Shown here in pieces: positions 22,121-33,485 of a DNA stretch of 64,000 nt. Origin of the DNA: Ligustrum vulgare (taxonomy: Eukaryota > Streptophyta > Magnoliopsida > Lamiales > Oleaceae); assembly GCA_963555705.1 (NCBI GenBank), contig OY743190.1, positions 12,313,501-12,377,500 of the forward strand, written 5' to 3'. The notes under the pieces are model-generated. The model did not search any database. It had not been told where the DNA came from and was given only the letters and a program-made list of their open reading frames with translations. Made by a program: the position numbers and the translations under genes. The stretch's first letter is position 1. The number at the start of each line of letters is the position of its first letter.

Positions 22121-24257
22121 ATGTTCCTTCCAAAGAAGCCTTCAACTATGAATTCTCATGAAAGGCCCACGTGCGTTCAAGGAGACTCAGGTCTCGTCCT
22201 CACTACTGATCCAAAGCCCCGGCTCCGGTGGACAGTCGAACTCCATGAACGATTCGTCGACGCTGTTTCACAGCTTGGAGGCCCAGATAGTATAATTTCT
22301 TCTTTTCAATCACCAACCCTTTTCTTTAATTTCTTTTTTCCTCATTTTCATATCTTTGTTAATTTTCTGTAGAGGCCACACCAAAGACCATCATGAGGGT
22401 TATGGGTGTTAAGGGTCTTACTCTCTACCATCTCAAGAGCCATCTTCAGGTAATTATAATTTCACGTTCTTTCTCTTTCCAGTTTTCATCTTCTTAGGTT
22501 TGTGATTTTCTTTAATTTCTTTTATATTCTCTATTAGAAATTTAGGCTGGGAAAGCAGCCTCACAAGGAGTTCAATGATCATTCATTAAAAGATGGTGAG
22601 AGAGTGACTGTTTTTCTATGGTATATATCTTATTTCTATCCATCTCAATCTTACACAAATTAATGGACTAATTTTTTTATTTTTTTTTTCAAATTGTTCT
22701 GATTTTTCAGCTTCGTCTCTAGAACTTCAACGAAACAATGCATCATCGTCTGGAATGATGGGCCGTAGCATGAGCGAGTAAGTATCAATTTCTGTTACTA
22801 ATTTTTGCTTTTGTCCGACTTATATGTGACTTCCCCACAACAAAGTTCACTTTTTACGGTATGCAAAGCAAGCCGTAAAATTGTGTTTATAGCGTGGAGA
22901 TGAACGCTGAGAAGGTCACGCCATAAGTAAGACTCTATTTACGGCATGCAATGAACGTTGTAAATACTAAACTGGATATACTAATTTTAAGGCATGCCCG
23001 CCGGCCATAAAATGTCACTTTTGTTGTAGTGCCTCTCATATCCAGTGTTCTAAAATGCGTGCACAGTGCGCGCCTAGGCGCGACGTGCACCTCTCGCGCG
23101 TCGTTTTGGCGAAAAGGGGTAAAAAAGTGTTTCAAAATTTTTTTTATCTAAAAAGCACGCCGAAGCGTGCTTAAGCGCATGTCCGAAGCACGCTCTTGCC
23201 TTTTTTTTTTACTTGTTCAAATATGGGTCGCTTTTTAACGCATACTCCCGCTTAAGCTTCAAAAGCTTGACTCTCGGGCTCCACGCTTCGTTACGCTTCA
23301 CGCTTTTTAGAACACTGCTCATATCAATTTAAATACTCCATTAAAAAAATATATATTTTTATTTATTGGTTTTGCTAAAGAAAATATTTTATGGGTTTAA
23401 ACTCAAATGTGCAAAAAATGGTTTTTGAGTTTTGGTTTTTCTGTGGAATGTGTGGAATATATGAATTTATCATTGATGCAATTAGGACGCAAATGGAGGT
23501 GAATAGAAGACTTCATGAACAATTAGAGGTACCAATATATACAAAAATAAAATAAAATTGTGTATATAAATGTAAAAAAATAGCTTGTGAGCTCAATTAT
23601 ATATAAATTTTATAGGTGCAAAGACACCTCCAGTTGAGAATTGAAGCACACGGAAAGTATATGCAGACCATTTTGGAGAACGCTTGCCAAACATTATCCG
23701 GCGAAAACGTGGCTGCTTCAGGGATGAAGTTTCAGCCACAAGGGGCGCCTGAGATTTCCGGCCAGAAAGAATTCGGACAGCCGATGAATTTTCTATCTCT
23801 TCAAGATCTCAACATATATGGAAATGATCAACTTGAACTTCATCAAAGCATGGACAGATCATCCATTGATGCATTCTTGCCGAATAACGATAACTTCCTT
23901 ATGGGCAACAAAAAAAGGCCTAATCCATATAACAACAGTAATGGGAAGAACCCTTTAATCTGGTCTGATGATTTGAGGCTGCAAGAATTGGGTACAGCAG
24001 GTTCACGGGATGGTCATCAAAATCAGATTGTACCACTGTCGTCTGATCATAGAGGGAATGATCTAGATTCAGTTTCAGAAATTTATGAAACAAAGCCAAT
24101 TCTTTCCGGGGAGGCGATGGGGGAGAAGAGATTTGATACGGTGGCGAAGATGGAGCGGCGGCCCTCACCGCGTAGGTCAGCGTTTTCAAATGAGAGGATG
24201 AACACTGACATCAGTGCGGGTGGAATGCCACTGGGGAAAAGCTCTCCATTTGCGTGA
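22121..24257 (+). CDS. APL: MYB-CC / GARP transcription factor, APL (phloem identity)
   Basis: Exons: 22121-22289, 22373-22449, 22538-22595, 22711-22777, 23486-23528, 23616-24257, all GT-AG, giving 351 residues (Arabidopsis APL about 358). The start MFLPKKPSTMNSHERP and end GKSSPFA match the APL type. Residues ~30-88 are the GARP/MYB DNA-binding domain (DPKPRLRWTVELHERF, then LTLYHLKSHLQKFRLGK). Residues ~125-170 are the coiled-coil domain (RRLHEQLEVQRHLQLRIEA). The C-terminus keeps FQDLNIYG-like and DLDSVSEIYE blocks. In Arabidopsis APL promotes phloem identity and represses xylem fate (family knowledge). Intron 4 carries two MITEs. Close paralogues in the PHL group are possible, but the whole-length resemblance favours APL. 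No frameshift seen. Confidence 0.92.
22833..23031 (+). mobile_element. CACTA-like MITE in APL intron 4
   Basis: The right end ATGTCACTTTTGTTGTAGTG reverse-complements to CACTACAACAAAAGTGACAT. The left end CCCCACAACAAAGTTCACTT is a decayed version. Inside, GCCGTAAA, TTTACGGCATGC and GGCATGCCCGCCGGCC words recur. There is no transposase. The left border is uncertain by a few bases, and no clean 3-bp TSD is visible. Confidence 0.65.
23043..23317 (+). mobile_element. hAT MITE in APL intron 4, 275 bp
   Basis: The terminal repeats CAGTGTTCTAAAA / TTTTAGAACACTG are perfect over 13 bp. Perfect 8-bp target duplications CTCATATC lie at 23035-23042 and 23318-23325. The interior carries GCGCGCCTAGGCGCG and several GCTTCACGC/AAGCGTGC inverted words, predicting strong self-pairing. 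It begins 12 bp after the end of the CACTA-like MITE. Confidence 0.95.
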
Positions 24258-26322
24258 ATTAATAATTATCCCATGATATCATGCATACTGAAAATTAAAG
24301 GGTAAGGTTTAGGGTTTTCGATCTTAGGCTAGTGTCAGATTTTGAGTAATCCTACATTTGTGCAAATTATATATCATCATTTTACTCTTGTTATTCAATA
24401 TCTCACTACACTTCCTGTTTTATTCACAATGAATTATTTAAGTAATTGTGTTATAAATTAGATTGTTTCTCACCTGTCTAATAAATTTTGATAAAAGTTC
24501 ATAAGTTAGATGACAGCGTCTTTAAAATTTTATTTAGATAAAAAAAATTATGTTCATTTTTTGTTTTCATTTTTTCAATCTCATTTTTTTTACAGTATTC
24601 AATCTACACATACATCTTACTTTTAACCTACAATTTTTTACTTTTCAACTCAATTTATACTTCACATTCTCCAAAAACTCAACATTTTTCAACTTTTATG
24701 ATCAAAGTTTGATGGGAATCAAACAAGGGCTTAGGATGTTAAGTTACCCTAATTCCTAATTATTTTGATGCATCTATATATGTGGTCGTTTTCAGTTTTT
24801 TGCAGCATCTTATGTTTGTTGTTTAAACCCTCCATCATTGGTGAATAATAAAATTAAATAACACACTAATTAAGGACCTGTTTGGCGACGTTTTTGAAAT
24901 CGAAAATTGCTTTTAAACATGTTTGAATAATTATCTGAAGTTACTGTTTGGTTACAAGAGCTTATACAAGAAATTGACCTAAGATAACTACCCAAAAACT
25001 ACCAAATGGGCCCTAAGTAAATATTAATGAAGGTTGATTGAAGAACTTATGTATGGAAAACCGACAGAGTATATAACTTTCATGCTCCTTTATTCTTTAC
25101 CATTTCATATTCGATGGTATCAATACTTGTGACTTTATTCTTAGCCACTGAGTCGACTCACTACAGAACTTACTTCTTTTCCCCCTAATAATTAATGAAT
25201 TTTCATAATTTTCTTTTACTTCTTCTTAATCTTTTTGCATTCTTGTGTAATTTTTTACCACTTTTAATGCTCTTTCCGTGTGGTTTCGGCAAAGGGTGTA
25301 TTCCAATCCCACTATAATTTAAAACTCTTTATTTTCTTCTTTTAAATATTTATTCACAATAAAAGATAAATCCAAGTATATGTTATAAAAAATAACTATT
25401 TGACTTATTTTCATCCCAAAAGTTTCTTAAATTTGTCCTTTCTTAGAAGGTGATAAAATCTTGAATAAGTGAGTTTTCATAGGAGCAAAATTAGTTGAAA
25501 AGTCTTCCTATTGGAATTTCATCTCAGCTTTTCTTTTTTATGGGGACAAAACTATTTTGACTTGAAGAATAATAATAAACTAAAAAATGATCTAGAAAAA
25601 TTCATCTAGAGAAGATTTTAAATGTAATCAAAATGATTCCTTTTTATAGCTGATTCTTATAGCTCTAAGTTCACCAAGAACAAGTGCATGTTTAATGTAG
25701 ATTTTTGGAAAGAAAGAAAAAAGTCAAAAATTATGGGAGTAACGAAGTGTAGGGGTAAAAATGAAATTTGATTAACTTTTAGCAAAAATCAGCTTTACCA
25801 AACAACTCCTAAGACTTACCTTTTAAAAAAAAAAAGGCTTGGACAGTGTGTTGAGTTGTGAAATGTCAATTATCATGGTAGTAAAGGCAGAGAGAACGGC
25901 TTATGTTAAGGAGAGGTGGCAGAACTTGGAAGGACAACCTTTATTAAAAAAAAAAAAAAAAAAGGTGTAACCCACACCTTGAGGGTCGACATTATCCTAG
26001 GTCATTGGTTAAGAAAGTAAATCGCAGATTATGCTTCCCAGAGTGAAGGTGAAGGTGTGGTAAGTCATAACTCTCGCTTGTCACATGACACAAATCAATT
26101 ATTTCAGGATTCGAACCCTACACCTGACTGCGCTGAGCACTTTTTCATTTCTTCCCTTTACCACTGGGAGATGTGCTTCGAGGGCTAGAACAACCTTTAT
26201 TTGTTACAGGAAGAATGCAAATCCTCCAAAATTGAAGCACAAGAGAGAGAAAGTTAGAGACCGAGGGAGGGAGGGAGAGAGAGAATTATGAAGAGAAAAT
26301 GGAGAAGGAATAAGGAGAATGA
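24258..26322 (+). other. Intergenic downstream of APL
   Basis: It includes the presumed APL 3' UTR, a family A-like MITE at ~24520-24735 (ends in GGGAATCAAACAAGGGC), poly-A tracts and a GA-rich tract (~26263-26284, GAGGGAGGGAGGGAGAGAG) just before the Copia LTR. No gene seen. Confidence 0.6.
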
Positions 26323-26530
26323 TGTTGTAAAACTATCGAGATATTAGTGAGAATAAGACTACCAAAATATTAGAGAGAATATAGAGATGAAGAGAATTCT
26401 TCTTAATTCAATTATGTGTCAAATGAAGAAGTGAAGCACCCTATTTATAGGGGTAGACAATGACACAATTGTAATAATATAAACTTTACATGGGCATAAA
26501 TGTCATTCACACTAAAGATATTTTATAACA
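26323..26530 (-). repeat. 3' LTR of the 26.3-32.9 kb Copia element
   Basis: It starts TGTTGTAAAAC and ends ATATTTTATAACA. A TATA-like CTATTTATAGG lies on the plus strand near 26433. It is followed on the right by the polypurine tract. Confidence 0.93.
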
Positions 26531-26548
26531 CTCCCCCTTGAATGACCT
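26531..26548 (-). promoter_or_regulatory. Polypurine tract (minus strand)
   Basis: Plus strand CTCCCCCTTGAATGACC, i.e. CAAGGGGGAG on the minus strand, adjoins the LTR. It primes plus-strand DNA synthesis. Confidence 0.85.
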
Positions 26549-26732
26549 AATACTCAATGCCTGCCTCGTTAAAAATCTTGCTAAGAGTGGGATAAAATTT
26601 AAGCTAAGGAAAAGAGTACAGTCATTATGGAGAATAAAAATAAATGCTGCCTCATTAAAACCTTGTTAGGAAAATTCGGTGGGATAAAACCTAGACGAAG
26701 GAAAAGAGTACAGCTACTACTCCTAATATTAG

Positions 26733-27642
26733 TCATCGTAAATTACTGAGCCGATGCATGCCTATCTCATGTACTAATTTCTTGATTGTAGATGTTAGTA
26801 ATGCTTTAGCGAATAAGTCAGCCACATTATCTCTTGAGCGAATTTGATTAGGAATGGCAATAGGTTGGGCTCGGGGCGGGTCGGAGCCGACCCGCCCCGA
26901 ACCCGATATGGGCGAACCCCGCCCTGCCCCGCGACTGTTCGCGGGGCAGGTCGGGTCGGGGCGGGTCGCGGTCCCGCCCCCGCCCCGCCCCGCCAAATGA
27001 CCAGATTTTTTTTTTAAATTGGTAACAAAATTTTAGTTGAAAAATTTAGTAGTCGAACTAGTTAGAGTTTTTAAGTTTGAACTTTAAACATAATATGTAT
27101 ATTTGAAAGGGAAAAAAATCAATAAATAACATAATGGTATAATATTCCCATACCCTTAAATTCCACCAAGGTTCAATTCTTCTAGACCTTATTAAATTTA
27201 CTTTTAGTTTCTCATTCCCACACAAAAAAAAATAAATTCTCGGGTCACGGGTCGGGTCGGGTCGGAAAACCTGCTCCGCGGACCCTTCGGGGCGGGTCGT
27301 TTCGGGTCCCCCGAGTTTCGGGTCGTTCGGGTTTTTTTGCCATCCCTAAATTTGATGAACATCGATATCACCTGCTTTCTGAAGCTTATGTGTATAAAAG
27401 AATTTTGGAGAAATGTGCTTTGTTCTATTTCCTTTGATATAGCCTCCTTTAAGTTGTGCAATACAAGATGCATTATCTTCATACAATATCATTGGGCTAT
27501 CTTTTGTTGAAGCTAATCCGCATGATGATTGGATATGATGAGTCATGTTTCTCAACCATATACATTCTCGACTTGTCTCACGGATTGCAATAATTTCTGA
27601 ATGATTTGAAGATGTTGCTGTCAAAGTTTGCTTCACAGATCT
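26733..27642 (-). pseudogene. Copia RNase H, split by a hAT MITE
   Basis: The minus-strand reading gives SEIIAIRETSRECIWLRNM, YEDNASCIAQLKGGYIKG, NRTKHISPKFFYTHKLQK and, across the MITE, RDNVADLFAKALLTST. These are the RNase H region and C-terminal tail of Copia pol. The MITE (26849-27348) interrupts codons just after DVHQI. Confidence 0.85.
26849..27348 (+). mobile_element. Non-autonomous hAT element in Copia RNase H, 500 bp
   Basis: Perfect 8-bp duplications AATTTGAT lie at 26841-26848 and 27349-27356. Ends TAGGAATGGCAA / TTGCCATCCCTA are inverted with one mismatch. The flanks of the interior are very GC-rich (GGGGCGGGTCGG, CCCGCCCC), inside an AT-rich element. It is related to the elements at 18801 and 33056. 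Confidence 0.95.
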
Positions 27643-28893
27643 TCACGATATAGCCGTCCCACCACGTGTAAACACATATCCCTTTAGGTAAGGAAGAATG
27701 TGTTTAACACCATTCAAATGCCTTTGAATTGGTGCAAAACTATATCTTGCGAGTAGATTTACAAAAAAAGCTATATTAGGTCTAGTGCAATTTGCAAGAT
27801 ATGATAATGCTCCAATTGCACTTAGATATGGTACTTCTAGACTAAGAGCCTTTTCTCCATCTTCAAGTGGATGAAATGGATTATTTTTTGGATCAAGTGA
27901 TCGAACGACCATTGATGATGTTAATGGATGTGTTGTATCCATATAAAATCCCTTCAAAATCTTTTCTGTATATGAAGATTGATGAACAAATAGTCCTTCT
28001 AAAAAATGTTCAATTTGCAACCCAAGACAAAATTTGGTTTTTCCCAAATCTTTCATCTCAAATTCATTTTTCAAGTAATCAGCAATTTTGTTGAGCTCTT
28101 CTGGAGTTCCATTAAGACTTAAATCATCAACATAAACTGTCACTATTGCAAATCCAATATTTGTTTTCTTTATGAAAACACATGGGTATATATCATCATT
28201 TTTGTAACCCTTATTCAACAAGTATTTGCTGAGAGGATTATACAACATACGTACAGATTGTTTCAATCCATATAATGATCTTTGCAATTTGATCGAAAAC
28301 ATACTTTTCGGGTATGTATCATTTATTTCTGGCACTTTAAGTCCTTCAGGGACTTTCATGTATATGTCACTATCAAGTGAGCAATATAGATAGGCAATCA
28401 CTACATTCATAAGGCTCATATCGTGCCTTTAATGACACAGCAAAACTAATTAAAAATCTGAATGTGATGGCGTCCATAACGGGAGAGCATGTTTCCTCAT
28501 AATCAATTCCAGGTCTTTGTAAGAAACCTTGAGCTACAAGTCGGGCTTTGTACCTTGTAACTTTATTATTTTCATTTCTTTTCCTTACAAAGACCTATTT
28601 GGATCCTACAGGAATTACATTTTCAGGTGTTCGAACTACTAGAATATCTTTCGTTTTTCTAAGGAATTCAATTTCGTCTGCATAGCTTCCTTCCATTTTG
28701 GCCAATCCTCTCTATGTTGGCATTCTTTAGCAGAAAATGGCTCAGGGTCATTATTCTGAAATATTTCAAGAGCCATTTGGAAGGCAAAAATATTATCTAT
28801 AACAACATTCTCCATTTCCCATAATTTATGAGATAACAGATAATTTATTGAAATCTCATTATTTTCGGACATCTGTGATTCTGCAGGAATCAC
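27643..28893 (-). pseudogene. Copia reverse transcriptase, decayed
   Basis: The N-terminal part (28639-28893) reads EDWPKWKEAMQTKLNSLE. The main part (27643-28419) reads DIYMKVPEGLKVP, QRSLYGLKQSVRMLY and the catalytic YVDD motif in VTVYVDDLSLNG, then FCLGLQIEHFLEGLFVHQSS. A frame break and stop lie between the two parts (28420-28640). All match Copia pol. Confidence 0.9.
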
Positions 28894-28977
28894 GTCAATT
28901 ATTAGATTGTTTCATTGAAATATGTGGTTCTGCGTGAACCATGTCACTACTATTAGATTGATCAATCATTTCTATTA

Positions 28978-30150
28978 TTACTTGTTCAAAAGTCTTTGGT
29001 TGTTTAATTTCCTCTTACGAGGTACGATATCTTTTGAACCAAATGGTCGACCACGCTTCTGGCCTTTTTTAGGATTACTTGCTATAGCAGTTTGTCCTAC
29101 AGGGACATCAATCTTTACCGAAGTGTTTTCTGCTAGTATATATGACTTTGTCACTTTTCTTGTGTAAACAAATTCATCAGGTAATTGATTTGCAATTCTT
29201 TGCAAATGAATAATTTTCTCAACCTCTTGCTTATATTGATTGCTTCGGGGATCAAAGTGAGATAGATTTTTTTCATTCTAAGAAATTTTATCCTGATTTT
29301 CATGATGTAGCTTTACTCCTCCTAAATTTTGGAAATTCATTTCATTAAAATGACAATCTGCAAAACGTGCAGTAAAGAAATCACCTGTTAAGGGTTCAAG
29401 GTACCTAATGATGGAAGGCAAATCAAAACCAATATAAATCCCAAGTCTATGTTGGAGACCCATTTTGGTACATTGTGGGGGAGAGATTGGTACTTGAACA
29501 ATACAACTAAAAACCCTTAGGTGAGAAATATTAGGTTCATGACCAGACTCAAGTTGTAGATGTGAGTATTGATAATAAGCAATTTTTCTTATATGAATCT
29601 ATGATGCAGCATGTAATATGGCATAACCCCAAACAGAAGCTGTGAGTTTTTTTTTTCATAAGTAGTGGTCTAGCAATTAATTGTGACCTTTAATAAATAA
29701 CTCTCCTAACCTATTTTGTGTATGGGCATGAGCAACTGAATGTTTAATGGCAATCCCAATTGACATGCAATACTCATTGAATCTCCGTGATCTAAACTCA
29801 CTAGCATTATCAAGACGAATTGTCTTGATTGAGTAATCGGGAAATTGAGTTCGCAATTTTATTATTTTAGCAAGTAGCCTAGCAAAGACTACATTTCTTG
29901 TGAAAAGTAAACAAACATGTGACCATCTAGTAGAAGAATCAACTAGTACCATAAAATAACGAAATGGTCCACATGGTGGGTGTATCGGCCCACATATATC
30001 TCCTTGAATCATTTCTAAGAAAGTTGGAGATTCAATGACCTTTGTAGTGGAAGGTCTAATGACTAATTTTCCTTGCGAGCAAGCAATGCATGGATAATTA
30101 TTAGTGAAAGAATCTTTTGGTTCTTTAAAGAATGTCCATGTGAGTTGCTA
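28978..30150 (-). pseudogene. Copia integrase core and downstream pol linker, decayed
   Basis: 29677-30012 reads GDICGPIHPPCGPFRYF, LVDSSTRW and TIRLDNASEFRS, the D...D positions of the integrase core. The catalytic Glu region is altered to HTQNRLGELFIK. 29278-29463 reads IYIGFDLPSIIRYLEPLTGD, the integrase C-terminal region, and 28978-29205 is the basic linker (KKGQKRGRPFGSKD). Frames are broken by stops. Confidence 0.85.
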
Positions 30151-30254
30151 ATTATTCGACGCATCATTATTTGCTCCTGGATGTCCAAGTCGATCATGCC
30201 AAAGTATAATTTTTTTTTAAGTTCATGAACTTCGGGTTCGTGACGTTGTTTGAT

Positions 30255-30647
30255 TCAGTTTCTTTTATGGATGTATAATACATTCCAGAAAGAAGTGTCG
30301 GGAGTTTTTCTTTTATCTGCTTCTGGGCCAGATACAAAAGAAGTATTGCAAAGATATTCAATGTTGTTTTCTTGCATCATTTCAATGTGATATCCATTGC
30401 AGTTGATATCCTTAAAACTAAGCAAATTTCTTCTGGGTTTGCTAAAGTAGAGTGCATCGTTAATACATAGTTGTGTATTATTTGATAAAATAATACAGGC
30501 TTTACCGGAGCCTTCAATGATCCTCGATGTACCGGATATTGTATTAACATTATTCTTTGCTAATGTTAAGTTCAGAAAATATTTTTTCTTCCGGATAATA
30601 ATATGTGTTGTTGCACTATCAACAAGACATGTATCTTGACAATTCAT
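30255..30647 (-). pseudogene. Copia aspartic protease
   Basis: CLVDSATTHII supplies the catalytic Asp in a DSATT context, followed by GSGKACIILSNNTQLCINDA and NLLSFKDINCNGYHIE, the protease to pre-integrase transition. The reading begins MNCQDTCLVDS. Confidence 0.85.
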
Positions 30648-30859
30648 CTAAAATATAATCAAATAAATATTTCAGAAAAGTGAATTTATGATCAAAAGAA
30701 GTTAAAGATAATTTAACATGAAATGGACAATACGTATTAAGATTTCAAAACAACAACAACATCGTGACTTTTTGATAAAGCAAACTAATTTATATTTTCC
30801 AGCGCGTCAGTATAGAAATTAGAGACATCTAAGTGTGTCCTATTAACTGGACAATCGGC

Positions 30860-31740
30860 AAAATTTGTTTCTATTTTTTTTTTCGTTTAATTGACTGTTG
30901 GTAAAGGTCCACAAGGTGTTTTTCCGTACGAAAGGTACATGACCAATGCCCTTTCATGTTACATTGGAAGCAACTTTCTTCGTATTTCCGTTTAATTATA
31001 TTATTTTAATTTACCTTGTGCCTTTTAATTATGTGGCCATGTTACCTTCGTATTTCCCTGTTCATGTTCGTGTCCACGTCTACGTTCGTGCCCACGGCCA
31101 CATCTGTATCCGTGTCTATTTTTTGATATTGCATTTGCTTCAGAAAATGTAGCACCACTTGCTACAGGAAATGGTATAGATGCGGTTGGACGTAATCCAT
31201 GATTTTTCATCAACAATTCATTATTTTGCTCGGCTACTAAAAGGCAAGATATGAGTTCTGAGTACCTTTTAAAACCACGCTCATGATATTGCTGCTGCGG
31301 GAGCACATTTGAGGCGTGAAAGGTGGAGAATGTTTTTCCTAACATATCTGCATCAGTGATCTTTTCTCCACACACATTCAATTTTGAACATATTCTGATT
31401 AGTTCAGAATTGTACTCACTCACAGTTTTAAAATCTTGCAAACGAAGGTGCATCCATTCATAACGAGCGTTTGGGAGGACTACAGTCCTTTGATGGTCAA
31501 ATCTCTCTTTTAAGTTTTTCCAGAGTTCTTGTGGATCCTTCACAGTAAGATATTCAATTTTCAATCCGTCATGAAGATGTGACAAAGGAAAATAAGTGCT
31601 TTTGCACGATCCTGCAGGGATTCTTTGTTTCCTTCTTTTATTGTTTCTTCAAGACCTTTTGAAATAAGATGGACCTCGGCATCTAGGATCTATGATAGAT
31701 ATTTTTTTCGGGATAAATCGAGTGCAATGAACTCAAGTTC
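30860..31740 (-). pseudogene. Copia gag with degenerate zinc knuckle
   Basis: 31025-31585 reads DPQELWKNLKERFDHQ, YEWMHLRLQDFKTVSEYNSE and LLVAEQNNELLMKNH, the UBN2-type gag of Copia elements. After a frame break, 30890-30980 reads CFQCNMKGHWSCTFRTEKH, a zinc knuckle whose third and fourth ligand spacing is broken. Upstream codons to ~31740 continue gag in another frame. Confidence 0.8.
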
Positions 31741-32252
31741 TGTGATATTTCTCATTAGGATAACTATTCAATCAAACAAGAGACATAATTAATTCCTTGA
31801 AAAATCTCAGTAAAGAATCAATGACATGATTTCTATATCGAGTTTTTATTCTTCTGGAATATTAATTATAATTCTGAGTTGTTGTAGCAATGAAACAAAA
31901 ATTTGAAATTGCTATGTGCAAATCTAAGTTGTGGTATCAACTAATCAAGATTATAATTATCAAGAATAAATTAACAAATGATTAATACGTATAATGAATG
32001 TGGCATTAACAAAAGATTCTTAAAAAAAATTGCATTTCAAGAATTGTGAGATATGTGATTGTGTGGTATGTATGTAACCATGTATCATAAAGTTATGTTT
32101 AATCATTACCTTTATTGAAATTGTGATTTTAGTTTTCAAAAAGAAAAATAATTTTAGCTTTTGTAAGTGCACTTTATTGGAATGATGAATTGATTAGATT
32201 ATAAAACTATCTTATTAGAAAATATATAAAATGTGATTTCATTTAAACCATA

Positions 32253-32575
32253 TATTTGATAGATCAACGTAGTAAGCATCAACATAATTAAAAATACATA
32301 TAGTTGAAAGATCGACTATACAGGTATCAACAAAATTTAGGATTAACTTCTGTATATAAAGTCGAAACTGTGTAGGTATCACTATAATTTAAAACATCCT
32401 AATATGAAGGTATAATAAGAGCATAAATATTTAAAAACCCAGTAGAACCAATTATATAGGTGGTAATGTAATTTGTATATTTGAAATTAATAGAACCAAC
32501 CATAATGTTGTTAGCATGATATACTTAAAACTGGTAGAACCAACCATATAGGTGGTAGCGTAATATATAAAAGAT
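32253..32575 (-). repeat. Degenerate tandem repeats in the Copia 5' leader
   Basis: About six units of 40-65 bp carry variants of AGAACCAACCATATAGGTGG followed by an AT-rich spacer. The best pair starts near 32450 and 32530. They lie between the primer site and gag. Confidence 0.65.
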
Positions 32576-32615
32576 ATTTAAAATTATTACCTTCTTTGTA
32601 TAGATTGAACATTTG

Positions 32616-32650
32616 TTAACTCAGTTGGCTAGAGTCTCGTACTGATAACG
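32616..32650 (-). promoter_or_regulatory. Primer-binding site resembling the 5' half of a tRNA
   Basis: Directly inside the 5' LTR, the plus strand reads TTAACTCAGTTGGCTAGAG and then TCTCGTACTGATAACG. This is a D-arm (A-box-like) to anticodon-loop sequence, closest from memory to plant tRNA-Ile. The usual Copia primer site TGGTATCAGAGC is absent. This suggests priming by a tRNA cut in the anticodon loop. Confidence 0.65.
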
Positions 32651-32858
32651 TGTTGTAAAACTGCAGAGATATTAGAGAGAACAAGGCTACCAAAATATTA
32701 GAGAGAATATAGAGATGTAGAGAATTCTTCTTAATTCAATTGTGTGTCAAATGAAACAGTGAAGCATCCTATTTATATGGGTAGACAATGACACAATTGT
32801 AATAATATAAACTTTACATGGGTATAAAGGTCATTCACACTAAAGATATTTTATAACA
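32651..32858 (-). repeat. 5' LTR of the 26.3-32.9 kb Copia element
   Basis: 208 bp, same ends as the partner LTR, followed by the TSD AATGA. Confidence 0.93.
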
Positions 32859-33055
32859 AATGAAACGCCCTCTCATGCGTTCAAAAATGATGAAGCTTCT
32901 AATGTTACATGACCAAAGTTCTGATCTCTCTGTAATGGAATCACTCCTTTCATGCAAGTATTTTATAAATATGTGATTGAAAAGTGATTTGACAAAAAAA
33001 AGTGTAACTAAAATGTGGTTTGAGGAAATATATAAATAAGTTACCAAATCGGGAC

Positions 33056-33316
33056 TAGGGATGACGAAAAATCCGATAGGCCCGAAACTCATGGATCCGA
33101 TCTCATTAGGGGGTGATTCGCCCTGATTAATGGGGCCTGTGACTCTGTGGAGCAGGTTTAGGGCGGGTTTTCTGCCTTATGGCAGGTCGCGACTCGCCAA
33201 TTTTTTTTTTTTTTTTTTTTAAATAGCTGGGAAAAATTCATAAATGAGGCAATATCGGATTGGGGTGAGGCGAGGTGAGACGTCGCGGGACCCGTCCTGA
33301 CCCATTTCCATCCCTA
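33056..33316 (+). mobile_element. Non-autonomous hAT element, ~260 bp
   Basis: Ends TAGGGATGACGAAAAAT and TTTCCATCCCTA are inverted. The interior is GC-rich with GGCAGGTCGCGACTCGCC, then a poly-T run. Flanking 8-mers ATCGGGAC and ATCAAGTT do not match, so the TSD is lost or the ends are slightly off. Family as at 18801 and 26849. Confidence 0.7.
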
Positions 33317-33329
33317 ATCAAGTTTAAGT

Positions 33330-33485
33330 CTCCAATTGGTAACACCGTCTGATTTATAAACTGGTTTATTTATATTTTTGAGGTAAAAAATGGGGGTTGA
33401 AATTGGAGATAGAAAATGCGTGTGATTAAAAATGAGTTTGAGAAATTATATAGTTTAAACCGATTTATTTGATTTACCAAATATA
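33330..33485 (+). repeat. Family B AT-rich MITE copy
   Basis: It carries GATTTATAAACTGGTTTATT, TTTTTGAGGTAAAAAATG, GTGTGATTAAAAATGAGTTT and ends TTTGATTTACCAAAT. A partial copy also lies at ~32945-33050. Confidence 0.65.

Larger units (their letters stand above)
26323..32858 (-). mobile_element. Ty1/copia retrotransposon, full length but decayed, TSD AATGA
   Basis: Two 208-bp LTRs (26323-26530 and 32651-32858) are flanked by AATGA at 26318-26322 and 32859-32863. On the minus strand the order is 5' LTR, primer site, gag, protease, integrase, reverse transcriptase, RNase H, polypurine tract, 3' LTR, which is the Ty1/copia order. By hand the LTRs differ at about 14 of 208 positions. Coding frames carry stops and shifts, so the element is inactive by itself. 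A 500-bp hAT MITE interrupts RNase H. Confidence 0.93.

Noticed and set aside
23920..24189. Antisense 89-aa frame in APL exon 6
   Set aside because: Shadow of the coding strand; composition not supported by any family.
26733..26996. Open frame with GRGGGGTATRPDPT-type proline/glycine-rich protein
   Set aside because: It is the GC-rich end of a hAT MITE read through into Copia RNase H; not a gene.
32616..32650. Possible tRNA gene (A-box-like sequence)
   Set aside because: Only the D-arm to anticodon-loop half is present and it abuts an LTR exactly at the primer-site position. There is no acceptor stem, T-arm or B-box.
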